Assembly (NCBI GenBank): GCA_947176515.1
Contig: CAMWQZ010000057.1
Location: forward strand, 1-6,909
DNA from: an uncultured Bacteroidales bacterium
GTDB taxonomy: Bacteria; Bacteroidota; Bacteroidia; Bacteroidales; Muribaculaceae
Direction of reading: 5' to 3'
DNA length: 6,909 nt
This document shows positions 1 through 5,629 of the stretch, piece by piece; within the stretch, counting starts at the first letter, position 1, and every line of letters begins with the position of its first letter. Position numbers and translations under genes: made by a program. The notes under the pieces were generated by a model. It was not told where the DNA came from, did no database searches, and was given only the letters and a program-made list of their open reading frames with translations.

Positions 1-299
1 CCCCTTACCACGCCGGGGATAAAGGTCATATCATCGCGCGTCACGCTCATGCCGTGGCGGTGAGCCAGCCATTGGCCTACCGCGTCCCAATAACTGTCAG
101 GACAGGCGTAATAGCCTAAAATAGGATGGTCGAGTCTGCGTCGCAGACCGTTAACAATATCTGGACAGACCGCAAAATCAAGGTCGGCAATCCAAAGCGG
201 CGATACATCATGACGACCAAACACACCGTCGAGCCATTCATATTTGATAGCTGCTGTGCCTCTGCGGTCAATCACCGTGTCGAAATCATATTTATTCAT
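1..299 (-). CDS. MalY/PatB family PLP-dependent aminotransferase / cystathionine beta-lyase, N-terminal part (3' end outside window)
   Basis: Reading the minus strand from the ATG at 299-297 gives 99 full codons, open to the window edge, so about a quarter of a usual ~390-residue protein is present. The residues match the N-terminus of the MalY/PatB branch of fold-type I PLP enzymes: DRRGT at 11-15, then K19 and W22, the block PLWIADLDF at 34-42, DHPILGYY at 57-64, and PGVV at 95-98. Family members cleave the C-S bond of cystathionine or cysteine (beta-lyase, releasing pyruvate and ammonia) in the cytoplasm; some are regulators or aminotransferases. The PLP lysine and the rest of the active site lie outside the window, so the exact reaction cannot be assigned. 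There is no Shine-Dalgarno sequence before the start, but a good minus-strand promoter lies at 335-365, about 36 bp upstream. patB or malY would be the usual symbols; I do not assign one. Confidence 0.9.
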   Translation of the reverse strand, partial: MNKYDFDTVIDRRGTAAIKYEWLDGVFGRHDVSPLWIADLDFAVCPDIVNGLRRRLDHPILGYYACPDSYWDAVGQWLAHRHGMSVTRDDMTFIPGVVR

Positions 300-334
300 G
301 GTCGGAATATTCTATTAATTTATAGCATTTACTG

Positions 335-365
335 CAAAATTAAATAAATAAGGTCGAATATCAAA
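335..365 (-). promoter_or_regulatory. Bacteroidetes-type promoter for the MalY/PatB gene
   Basis: On the minus strand the -33 box TTTG (plus-strand CAAA, 362-365) is separated by 19 bp from the -7 box TAATTTTG (plus-strand CAAAATTA, 335-342), followed by CA. This fits the Bacteroidetes consensus TTTG-N19/20-TAnnTTTG exactly. The expected transcription start is about 5 bp downstream, leaving a leader of roughly 30 nt before the ATG at 299. Confidence 0.75.
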
Positions 366-366
366 A

Positions 367-398
367 TTTGCCCGATTGGAATTTATCTATTACCTTTG
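367..398 (+). promoter_or_regulatory. Bacteroidetes-type promoter for tRNA-Arg
   Basis: The -33 box TTTG (367-370), a 20-bp spacer and the -7 box TACCTTTG (391-398) followed by CA match the Bacteroidetes primary sigma factor consensus without mismatch. The expected start near 403-405 leaves a leader of about 18-20 nt before the tRNA at 423. Its -33 box is one base from the -33 box of the divergent promoter at 335-365. Confidence 0.8.
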
Positions 399-422
399 CA
401 TCCGTCAATCACAATTAACGTC

Positions 423-494
423 GCTCCGGTAGTTCAACGGATAGAATAGAAGTTTCCTAAACTTTAGATAGGAGTTCGATTCTCCTCCGGAGTA
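423..494 (+). tRNA. tRNA-Arg (anticodon CCT)
   Basis: A full cloverleaf folds by eye. The acceptor stem is 423-429 with 487-493 (a G-U pair at position 1, the rest Watson-Crick). The D stem is GTTC/GAAT. The anticodon stem is GAAGT (449-453) with ACTTT (461-465) around the loop TTCCTAA. The T arm is AGGAG, TTCGATT, CTCCT. The discriminator base is A494. Anticodon CCT at 456-458 reads the arginine codon AGG. The 3' CCA is not encoded (the following bases are CAT), so it must be added after transcription. The gene has its own promoter and a strong downstream hairpin, so it appears to be transcribed alone. Confidence 0.95.
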
Positions 495-505
495 CATAAG
501 GCTCC

Positions 506-539
506 AGCGCCCCGTTTCCATCTCGGATAACGGGGCGCT
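506..539 (+). terminator. Hairpin downstream of tRNA-Arg (probable terminator without T-run)
   Basis: A perfect 11-bp GC-rich stem, AGCGCCCCGTT (506-516) with AACGGGGCGCT (529-539), has a 12-base loop and begins 12 bases after the tRNA. No T-run follows on either strand, so it is not a textbook intrinsic terminator. It may end or process the tRNA transcript, or work for transcripts arriving from the minus-strand promoters at 575-640. The strand is assigned from the tRNA context only. Confidence 0.6.
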
Positions 540-574
540 ATGGCTTCAAAACAATTCCGTATAATTATCTACTG

Positions 575-606
575 CAAAATTACGACGCGCTCATAGGCTT
601 CGCAAT
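575..606 (-). promoter_or_regulatory. Orphan minus-strand promoter-like sequence P2
   Basis: On the minus strand, ATTG (plus-strand CAAT, 603-606; one mismatch to TTTG), 20 bp, then TAATTTTG (plus-strand CAAAATTA, 575-582) followed by CA. It lies just downstream of P1 in the same direction. Its -7 region shares the 12-mer ACTGCAAAATTA (571-582) with the MalY/PatB promoter (331-342). Confidence 0.4.
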
Positions 607-609
607 ACT

Positions 610-640
610 CAAAAGTAGGTATTTTTGCCTTGCTTCCAAA
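610..640 (-). promoter_or_regulatory. Orphan minus-strand promoter-like sequence P1
   Basis: On the minus strand, TTTG (plus-strand CAAA, 637-640), exactly 19 bp, then TACTTTTG (plus-strand CAAAAGTA, 610-617) fit the Bacteroidetes consensus. It lacks the CA that follows the other -7 boxes here. Transcription would run toward the hairpin at 506-539 and the antisense of tRNA-Arg; no minus-strand gene lies immediately downstream. Confidence 0.45.
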
Positions 641-766
641 CGAGGCTCGAAAAAAGCGGCTTTTTATCATAAATTTTTTTCACCGATTAACCGCCTGTTT
701 TCTCGCTCATTACCGCTTCACACACCATTTGACGTCAATTTTTTGAATAATTTTTTTAGAAAAATA

Positions 767-798
767 TTTGCAAGATTCCAAAAAGCGTCTTAACTTTG
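767..798 (+). promoter_or_regulatory. Bacteroidetes-type promoter for tRNA-Asp
   Basis: TTTG (767-770), a 20-bp spacer and TAACTTTG (791-798) followed by CA are an exact consensus match with the same geometry as the tRNA-Arg promoter. The expected start near 803-805 gives a leader of about 53-55 nt before tRNA-Asp, to be removed by processing. Confidence 0.8.
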
Positions 799-857
799 CA
801 CTCGCAAAAGCAACGATGCTGATGCCTCTCCCACCGGGGTTAAGAGAAACCAAAAAT

Positions 858-931
858 GGTGTGGTAGTTCAGCTGGTTAGAATACCTGCCTGTCACGCAG
901 GGGGTCGCGGGTTCGAGTCCCGTCCATACCG
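858..931 (+). tRNA. tRNA-Asp (anticodon GTC)
   Basis: The acceptor stem GGTGTGG (858-864) pairs with CCATACC (924-930) with one G-U pair. The D arm begins GTTC at 867. The anticodon stem CCTGC/GCAGG encloses the loop CTGTCAC, with anticodon GTC at 892-894. The T arm holds GGTTCGAGTCC, and the discriminator base is G931. Bases 932-933 are CA rather than CCA, so the CCA end is added after transcription. Anticodon GTC and discriminator G agree with bacterial tRNA-Asp. A strong terminator follows 15 bases downstream, so this is a single-gene unit. Confidence 0.96.
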
Positions 932-945
932 CAAGAGGAGAGAGG

Positions 946-998
946 AGAATGAGAAATTGTATTTCAATTTATTGAATGCTCTTTCTCATTCTTTTTTT
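946..998 (+). terminator. Intrinsic terminator of tRNA-Asp
   Basis: A perfect 11-bp stem, AGAATGAGAAA (946-956) with TTTCTCATTCT (982-992), is followed by TTTTTT (993-998). The loop holds a smaller inner hairpin (TTCAAT/ATTGAA). The convergent membrane-protein gene ends 13 bases further on. The T-run is on the plus-strand side only, so it should act mainly on the tRNA transcript. Confidence 0.88.
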
Positions 999-1011
999 AT
1001 CCCCTAATCTA

Positions 1012-1302
1012 TTATTTTTTTGCGCGAGCAATGGCTATGACAGCACCGACAATTGCCCAAACCCAATATAGCACGTCAAATATTCCGCATACCCACCAGT
1101 CGATATTATAACCTGACGTATGCAGCGGAGCCTTAAGCAGCCATGAAGGGTCAAAGATGCTTATCAAACAATTAGGCACAAGCAACAGACCATGGACAGC
1201 ACCCATAAGCCAGCCGTATTCTACTTCAGGATTGATGCGGAGAAGCAATGCTGCTCCAACACAAATGGCAATTCCCACCAAAAGTTGTATCAAAGTTTTC
1301 AT
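1012..1302 (-). CDS. Small hypothetical membrane protein (96 aa)
   Basis: This intact minus-strand frame starts at the ATG at 1302-1300 and stops at TAA (1014-1012). I do not recognise a named family with confidence. The sequence is strongly hydrophobic, with about three candidate membrane segments: residues ~4-22 (LIQLLVGIAICVGAALLL), ~30-50 (WLMGAVHGLLLVPNCLISIF region) and ~68-92 (the W-rich IDWWVCGIFDVLYWVW stretch into VGAVIAIA). It ends in RAKK, a plausible cytoplasmic positive tail. The GAVHGLLLVPNCLISIF block, followed by a loop with G and Y, recalls small inner-membrane proteins carrying a G-x-x-HG-x-x-x-P-x-x-L pattern; that is recollection only. It converges on tRNA-Asp and diverges from the phosphodiester glycosidase gene, so it stands alone. 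No exact consensus promoter is visible upstream. The composition makes a chance frame unlikely. Confidence 0.75.
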   Translation of the reverse strand: MKTLIQLLVGIAICVGAALLLRINPEVEYGWLMGAVHGLLLVPNCLISIFDPSWLLKAPLHTSGYNIDWWVCGIFDVLYWVWAIVGAVIAIARAKK

Positions 1303-1340
1303 ATCAAAATGATTTTAGACCAATTTAATAATATAACAAC

Positions 1341-1358
1341 CAACTCACGATTGAGTTG
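1341..1358. repeat. Short inverted repeat between divergent genes
   Basis: CAACTCA (1341-1347) and TGAGTTG (1352-1358) form a perfect 7-bp inverted repeat around CGAT. It lies in the 266-bp gap between the membrane-protein gene (starting at 1302 on the minus strand) and the glycosidase gene (1569). It could be an operator-like site or a leader hairpin; no protein can be named. Confidence 0.35.
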
Positions 1359-1469
1359 TAAACAATTTTCATTTCCAAATTTTGCGTTTTTCAGCCACTC
1401 ATTTATTAAATTACTTAACATTAGTAGATTTTTTCGATGTCTGACACTCTCAATTTGAAAAAATTTATA

Positions 1470-1477
1470 TATCTTAG
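1470..1477 (+). promoter_or_regulatory. Weak -7-like box upstream of the phosphodiester glycosidase gene
   Basis: TATCTTAG has one mismatch to TAnnTTTG and is followed by CG rather than CA. No TTTG lies at the expected 19-20 bp; the nearest, at 1454-1457, is only 12 bp away. If used, it would give a leader of about 85 nt. This is the only gene with a clear plus-strand start that lacks a consensus promoter here, so it may depend on an activator or an alternative sigma factor. Confidence 0.2.
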
Positions 1478-1568
1478 CGCTCGAAATGAAAATTCAAACG
1501 CTCTATACCACAAAGCAAACCAAGAAAATACCAATATTTTAACTATTAATATCTATCCACTAACAAAC

Positions 1569-4500
1569 ATGAAGAAACTTTTCTTATCGTTAGCCGCATG
1601 CGCCGCTATGCTGAGCGCAAGCGCAAGCGACACATGGACGTTAGGTCAGTATGACTATCAGGCTGACACACTCTTCCATGTGACTGCAGGTCCCGGCGTC
1701 ACCACGACCGGTATCAGACTAAGTTCTGCCAATGGTTCGAACAAGACCAACATCTTCTATTCGACCATCGACCTCACAAACCCCAACATCGAACTCCGCG
1801 GCGTTCAGGCTAAAGACAACGGCGACGTAGTTGAAAACGTCAACGCCATGGGCGTTCGCAAGAATCAGCAGGGCAACGGCCAATATATCGCCGGTGTCAA
1901 CTCTGACTTCTTCAACATGGGTGGCAGCCCCACCCGCACCAATGGTCACTCACTCGTTGACGGCACCTTCTACAACGCTGGCGTAGGTGGCGAGGGTTGG
2001 ACACAATGGGCTACATACGCTGTTGTTGATGGAGCTAAGGACATCAAGCTCCTCAAAAGTGTCGAAGCTGCCAAACTCTTCAAATTTGCCAACGGCCAGA
2101 CCCACCCCTACCATATCAATGGTGACCGATGGAGTAACTATCTGGTAATTTATACCGCTGACGATGACAATACTACTACCGGCACAAACGTATGGGGTAG
2201 CGAGTGTGCAATGAAACTCGTTTCTGGTTCACTCGCAACCAATGACGCTGTGTTTGAAATCACTTCTACCCCGTCTACCTCTGGATCTGGCGGCAATATG
2301 CAAGTTGAAAAAGGTGGCTTCGTTCTCTCAGGCAACGGTACAGCTGCGGCACTTGTAAAAGACCTTAAAATAGGCGATAAAGTCTCTACTTCTTACAACG
2401 TTACTTACAACGGCCAGGAAATCAATCCTCGCCAGATGGTGGGCGGCTGCTCTTACATCGTCGCTGATGGCAAAATTGCTCCCGATAAATACTTCTCTGA
2501 AAGCATTATCGACCACTTCTCTTCTAACCAAGCCCGTACAGTTATCGGCTACAACAAGGACCGCTCAAAACTCATTATCCTCGTTGCCGATAAATATAGC
2601 AAGTATTCTGATAATGTCAAGAGCGAAGAAAAACGCAGCTACGGCACATCAACCGGTATGGTGCTCCAGCGCATGGGTCACATCATGCTTCACCTCGGCT
2701 GCTACACTGCTATGAACTTTGACGGCGGCGGTTCTTCTCAGCTCTATAATAAGAATGTCGGCATAGTCAACGTTCCCTACGGCGACACTTATCTCCGCCC
2801 GGTTGCCAACGGTTTCTTCGCTGTTTCAACCACTCCCGAAGACAATGAAATCGCATCTATCGAGGTTCGCCAGAAGAATGTCAACGTTGCTGCAGGCGAA
2901 ACTTTCACCCCGACAGTTTACGGCTATAATAAATACGGTGTGCTCGTTGATGCTGACGTTAAAGATTTCACCCTTACCGTAGCTCCTTCTCTTGGCGCAG
3001 TAGCAGCACGCAGCGGTGAGTCAACCTTCACTGCAGGCGACGCTAAAGGCACAACTATCGCAGTCGTTAATGTTGGCGACATTAAGTGCGGTGTACGCAT
3101 CCTTGCTAACGGTGGTGGCGAATATGTCACTTCAGGCGACGACAACGCTCCCATCATGGTTGTTGCTGACTACGTGAGCGACGAACCTATGGGCGTTGAC
3201 AGCGAAACTCCGCTTATCCCCGAAGAGCTCCCGGTATTCCTTACCGAGCAATGGCACTTCGTTAATACTGCTTTCAACGACGGCTGGGACGGCACAGCAC
3301 CCAATTGGGCATCTGAAGACGCTATCAAGGCTAAACCTTGTCCCCGTTTTGCTACAGCACGCAACGGCCGCTTCTACACAGTCGACATGAGAACTATGTC
3401 AATCGCTGAAATCGACGACAACGGCAACCTTGTGCCCCTCTACAAGCTCCCTTCACTCGAAGGTCGCGTAATCAACGATGTTCCTGACTACTATGGTTGC
3501 GCAATCTCAAGCGACGATGCTGGCAACTTCCTTATCGGTCACCTCTTCACTAAGAACGACACTTACCGCGTCTGGACCATCTATGATCCCAAGACAGGCA
3601 AAGCTAAGCACTTTGACATCGAGCTCCCTGCCGGTGAAGGTTCAAACGGCCGTATCGACAACGTTGGTCGCGTAGTCGGTGACCTCACCAAAGACGCTTA
3701 TGTTTACGTTGCTCCTAAGGCTACTGGCAACTTAGAAACTCAGAAAGCCCTTATCATCCACTTCACAGGTGACGCCAACGTTGATAACGTTATTGCTACT
3801 CCGACTATGTCTAAGGGCATGTACTTAGCTGGAGCTAGTCCAGCCAACACCGCCTCTACCATCCAGCCCAAATATGCAACCGTTGCTGAAATGGAAGGCG
3901 TAGACCTCAACGACACATTCTACTGGTATTCTAAGGTTGGTGGCATCGGTCAGTGGAACCAGGACCTCTTCACATTCGAAAAGGGCGACTTCTCTCCTAA
4001 CTACTGCCAAACTTGGAATAACGCTTCGGCACTTAACGGCTTTGATACATTTGTCCTCGGCGGAAAACGCTACTTCATCGTAGGCTTCGCTGGCGAAGGC
4101 GAAAAGCAGAACAACCAGCACATCGCTATCTTTGACGAACAGTCTCACCGCATTGCCGAATGGACTAACCCTGACTACACCTCAAGCCTGGGCTACATCA
4201 CCATCACAGCTGTGCCCGTTAACGACAAACAGGTAAATATCTACCTCTACAACTGTACTTCAGACTACACTGTTGACGGAGTCAAGACAGGCGCTATCGC
4301 AGGTGCACTTCTCTCGTTCACCCTCGGCAGCGAATTCGAAGCTTACGAGCCCGTTGATATCACTCCCGAAGGCTATAAATTCGACACTTATGCTGACGGC
4401 GACACCTTCAAACTCACCGCAACCGACTCTAACGGCGGATGGTCTGTACCGGCTAACCTCTATCATGGTGCTAACCCTGGTGCATTTGATGAAAACGGCC

Positions 4501-5456
4501 AGCTCACAGCCTTCCTTATGCGTGCAGCCGCTGCCGACATCAATAGCCAGGCATGGGTTGACGAAAACATTCAGCCTAACTTCGCCGTGCGTAAAGTTGA
4601 CGACTTTATCGGTCAGGCTCTCGTAATCAACGAAGCATGGTCTCCGACTGCATCTGTATTCAGCTGGCCATATAAGAACTTCGCAGGCACAATGCCTCAG
4701 CTCAGCTTCTTCGTTCGTAACGAGGATATCACCGCTAACACTAACGAACGTCACTACATCCGCGTGCGTTTGGTTTACAACGTGCTCGAACGCGGTTGCC
4801 ACTACGCTCTCGACGCCAACGCCGGCAAGGACCTCACTGCAGTGAAGAGCATCTACGCTTCTAACGAAGGCAACTGGGTTGTACCTGAAAACGACCACAA
4901 CACCGGCGCCCTCTATGCCGAAACAGGTATGGACTTCGCTAAGTGGGTTGACGAAACAGGTAATGTAGAAGACATCCCGGCAACTCCTGTTGTTTACGAA
5001 CCTGCTGACACTGACGCTGACCCATGGGATCCAGGTCACCACAACGACGGTTGTGTCAACGACCCCAACAAGGTTAAGCCTACTTACTTCATGAACAGCG
5101 AACGCTTCCGCGTTTACGAATTCGATACTTATATCGACAATCCCGAACAGCGCACAATCAGCGTTCAGATGAACATCCAGAACCGCAATACCTCTTACAT
5201 CATCAAAGAGATTAAGTTCACTGACCTCGGCACTGACGAAGCTGCTGCTAACCTCCTCCGCAAGCGTAACCTCTCTTGGACATACTTCAACGCCAACACT
5301 ACCGGCATCGAAGATGTTGTGACTGACGCTGCTGCTGAAGGTAATGACGCTCCTGCAGTTTACTACAACCTCCAGGGCGTACAGGTTAAGAATCCTGCTA
5401 ACGGCATCTACATCGTTCGCCGTGGCAACCAGGTGACAAAAGAATTCATCCGCTAA
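1569..5456 (+). CDS. Secreted phosphodiester glycosidase family protein (DUF2233/NAGPA domain) with type IX-like C-terminal sorting tail
   Basis: 1295 residues. The ATG at 1569 is chosen because it opens a standard signal peptide (MKKLFLSLAACAAMLSASAS, likely cut after A19); the frame is open back to 1437, but that would bury the signal. The catalytic domain spans about residues 60-421 and shows hallmarks of the NAGPA/DUF2233 family: GVNSDFFN (109-116), GHSLVDGTF nearby, RTVIGYNKDRS from 323, NFDGGGSS (383-390) and RPVANG (410-415). The family includes the mammalian uncovering enzyme that removes N-acetylglucosamine from a phosphodiester; the bacterial substrate is unknown. Then come an Ig-like region (~427-517), a long beta-rich, possibly propeller-like region (~557-920), a further beta-rich region (~929-1080), an acidic DTDADPWDPG turn (from 1147) and a final tail (~1246-1295). 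The tail, with YYNLQGVQV and GIYIVRRGNQVTKEFIR, resembles type IX secretion sorting domains of Prevotella/Muribaculaceae. Much longer than single-domain members. Substrate is unresolved; family call is strong. Confidence 0.93.
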   Translation: MKKLFLSLAACAAMLSASASDTWTLGQYDYQADTLFHVTAGPGVTTTGIRLSSANGSNKTNIFYSTIDLTNPNIELRGVQAKDNGDVVENVNAMGVRKNQQGNGQYIAGVNSDFFNMGGSPTRTNGHSLVDGTFYNAGVGGEGWTQWATYAVVDGAKDIKLLKSVEAAKLFKFANGQTHPYHINGDRWSNYLVIYTADDDNTTTGTNVWGSECAMKLVSGSLATNDAVFEITSTPSTSGSGGNMQVEKGGFVLSGNGTAAALVKDLKIGDKVSTSYNVTYNGQEINPRQMVGGCSYIVADGKIAPDKYFSESIIDHFSSNQARTVIGYNKDRSKLIILVADKYSKYSDNVKSEEKRSYGTSTGMVLQRMGHIMLHLGCYTAMNFDGGGSSQLYNKNVGIVNVPYGDTYLRPVANGFFAVSTTPEDNEIASIEVRQKNVNVAAGETFTPTVYGYNKYGVLVDADVKDFTLTVAPSLGAVAARSGESTFTAGDAKGTTIAVVNVGDIKCGVRILANGGGEYVTSGDDNAPIMVVADYVSDEPMGVDSETPLIPEELPVFLTEQWHFVNTAFNDGWDGTAPNWASEDAIKAKPCPRFATARNGRFYTVDMRTMSIAEIDDNGNLVPLYKLPSLEGRVINDVPDYYGCAISSDDAGNFLIGHLFTKNDTYRVWTIYDPKTGKAKHFDIELPAGEGSNGRIDNVGRVVGDLTKDAYVYVAPKATGNLETQKALIIHFTGDANVDNVIATPTMSKGMYLAGASPANTASTIQPKYATVAEMEGVDLNDTFYWYSKVGGIGQWNQDLFTFEKGDFSPNYCQTWNNASALNGFDTFVLGGKRYFIVGFAGEGEKQNNQHIAIFDEQSHRIAEWTNPDYTSSLGYITITAVPVNDKQVNIYLYNCTSDYTVDGVKTGAIAGALLSFTLGSEFEAYEPVDITPEGYKFDTYADGDTFKLTATDSNGGWSVPANLYHGANPGAFDENGQLTAFLMRAAAADINSQAWVDENIQPNFAVRKVDDFIGQALVINEAWSPTASVFSWPYKNFAGTMPQLSFFVRNEDITANTNERHYIRVRLVYNVLERGCHYALDANAGKDLTAVKSIYASNEGNWVVPENDHNTGALYAETGMDFAKWVDETGNVEDIPATPVVYEPADTDADPWDPGHHNDGCVNDPNKVKPTYFMNSERFRVYEFDTYIDNPEQRTISVQMNIQNRNTSYIIKEIKFTDLGTDEAAANLLRKRNLSWTYFNANTTGIEDVVTDAAAEGNDAPAVYYNLQGVQVKNPANGIYIVRRGNQVTKEFIR

Positions 5457-5481
5457 TCACCAATCCTAACAATCAATAGTC

Positions 5482-5516
5482 ATGAGGGCGCCCCGGTGGG
5501 TCGCCCTCATTGTTTT
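5482..5516 (+). terminator. Intrinsic terminator of the phosphodiester glycosidase gene
   Basis: A perfect 9-bp GC-rich stem, ATGAGGGCG (5482-5490) with CGCCCTCAT (5502-5510), has an 11-base loop and is followed by TGTTTT. It begins 26 bases after the stop codon. It should separate the glycosidase transcript from the GxxExxY cassette. Confidence 0.85.
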
Positions 5517-5522
5517 AACCCA

Positions 5523-5536
5523 CTTTTAGCTAAAAG
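5523..5536. repeat. Perfect 14-bp palindrome CTTTTAGCTAAAAG
   Basis: The sequence CTTTTAGCTAAAAG is its own reverse complement. It ends exactly where the left inverted repeat of the GxxExxY cassette begins (5537). Possible roles are a binding site for a dimeric protein or part of an insertion junction; neither is shown by the sequence. Confidence 0.6.
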
Positions 5537-5557
5537 GTCTCACGCAGAGGCGCAAAG
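5537..5557 (+). repeat. Left inverted repeat of the GxxExxY cassette (21 bp)
   Basis: It begins GTCTCACGCAGAGGCG and ends CAAAG. Its reverse complement occurs at 6055-6075 with a single mismatch (20 of 21). It contains GCAGAG and GCAAAG units 8 bp apart. The pair encloses the whole GxxExxY gene and its promoter. Confidence 0.85.
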
Positions 5558-5593
5558 TTTTCATTATTTGGCTTGTTTTTTTCAGAAATATAC

Positions 5594-5624
5594 TATGTAA
5601 GCTGAGTTATTATAACTAAATTTG
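5594..5624 (+). promoter_or_regulatory. Promoter of the GxxExxY gene
   Basis: TATG (5594-5597; one mismatch to TTTG), 19 bp, then TAAATTTG (5617-5624) followed by CA. The -7 box ends only 5 bases before the ATG at 5630, so the start of transcription should fall at or next to the start codon, implying a leaderless or nearly leaderless mRNA. Confidence 0.6.
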
Positions 5625-5629
5625 CAACT

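Larger units (their letters stand above)
495..857. other. 363-bp intergenic stretch between the two tRNA genes
   Basis: No convincing protein gene is seen on either strand. The stretch holds the hairpin at 506-539, two minus-strand promoter-like sequences at 575-606 and 610-640, an AT-rich segment at about 650-766 including a short A-rich/T-rich inverted repeat near 650-666 (loop too small to be a clear terminator), the tRNA-Asp promoter at 767-798, and a leader of about 50 nt before tRNA-Asp. Confidence 0.7.

Noticed and set aside
126..347. 73-codon plus-strand open frame at the left edge
   Set aside because: It is antisense to the MalY/PatB coding region and runs through both divergent promoters.
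650..666. AAAAAG-CGG-CTTTTT inverted repeat as a terminator
   Set aside because: The stem is only about 6 A/T-rich pairs with a 3-base loop, and no gene ends beside it.
768..1007. 79-codon plus-strand open frame
   Set aside because: It runs through tRNA-Asp and its terminator; it is a chance frame.
1437..1568. A 44-residue N-terminal extension of the glycosidase frame starting at ATG 1437
   Set aside because: It would place a normal signal peptide (MKKLFLSLAACAAMLSASAS) in the interior; the extension is asparagine-rich and reads like untranslated leader.
4260..5042. 260-codon open frame on the minus strand inside the glycosidase gene
   Set aside because: It lies wholly antisense to a strongly supported coding region whose codon bias keeps that frame free of stops; it has no promoter and no recognisable motif.
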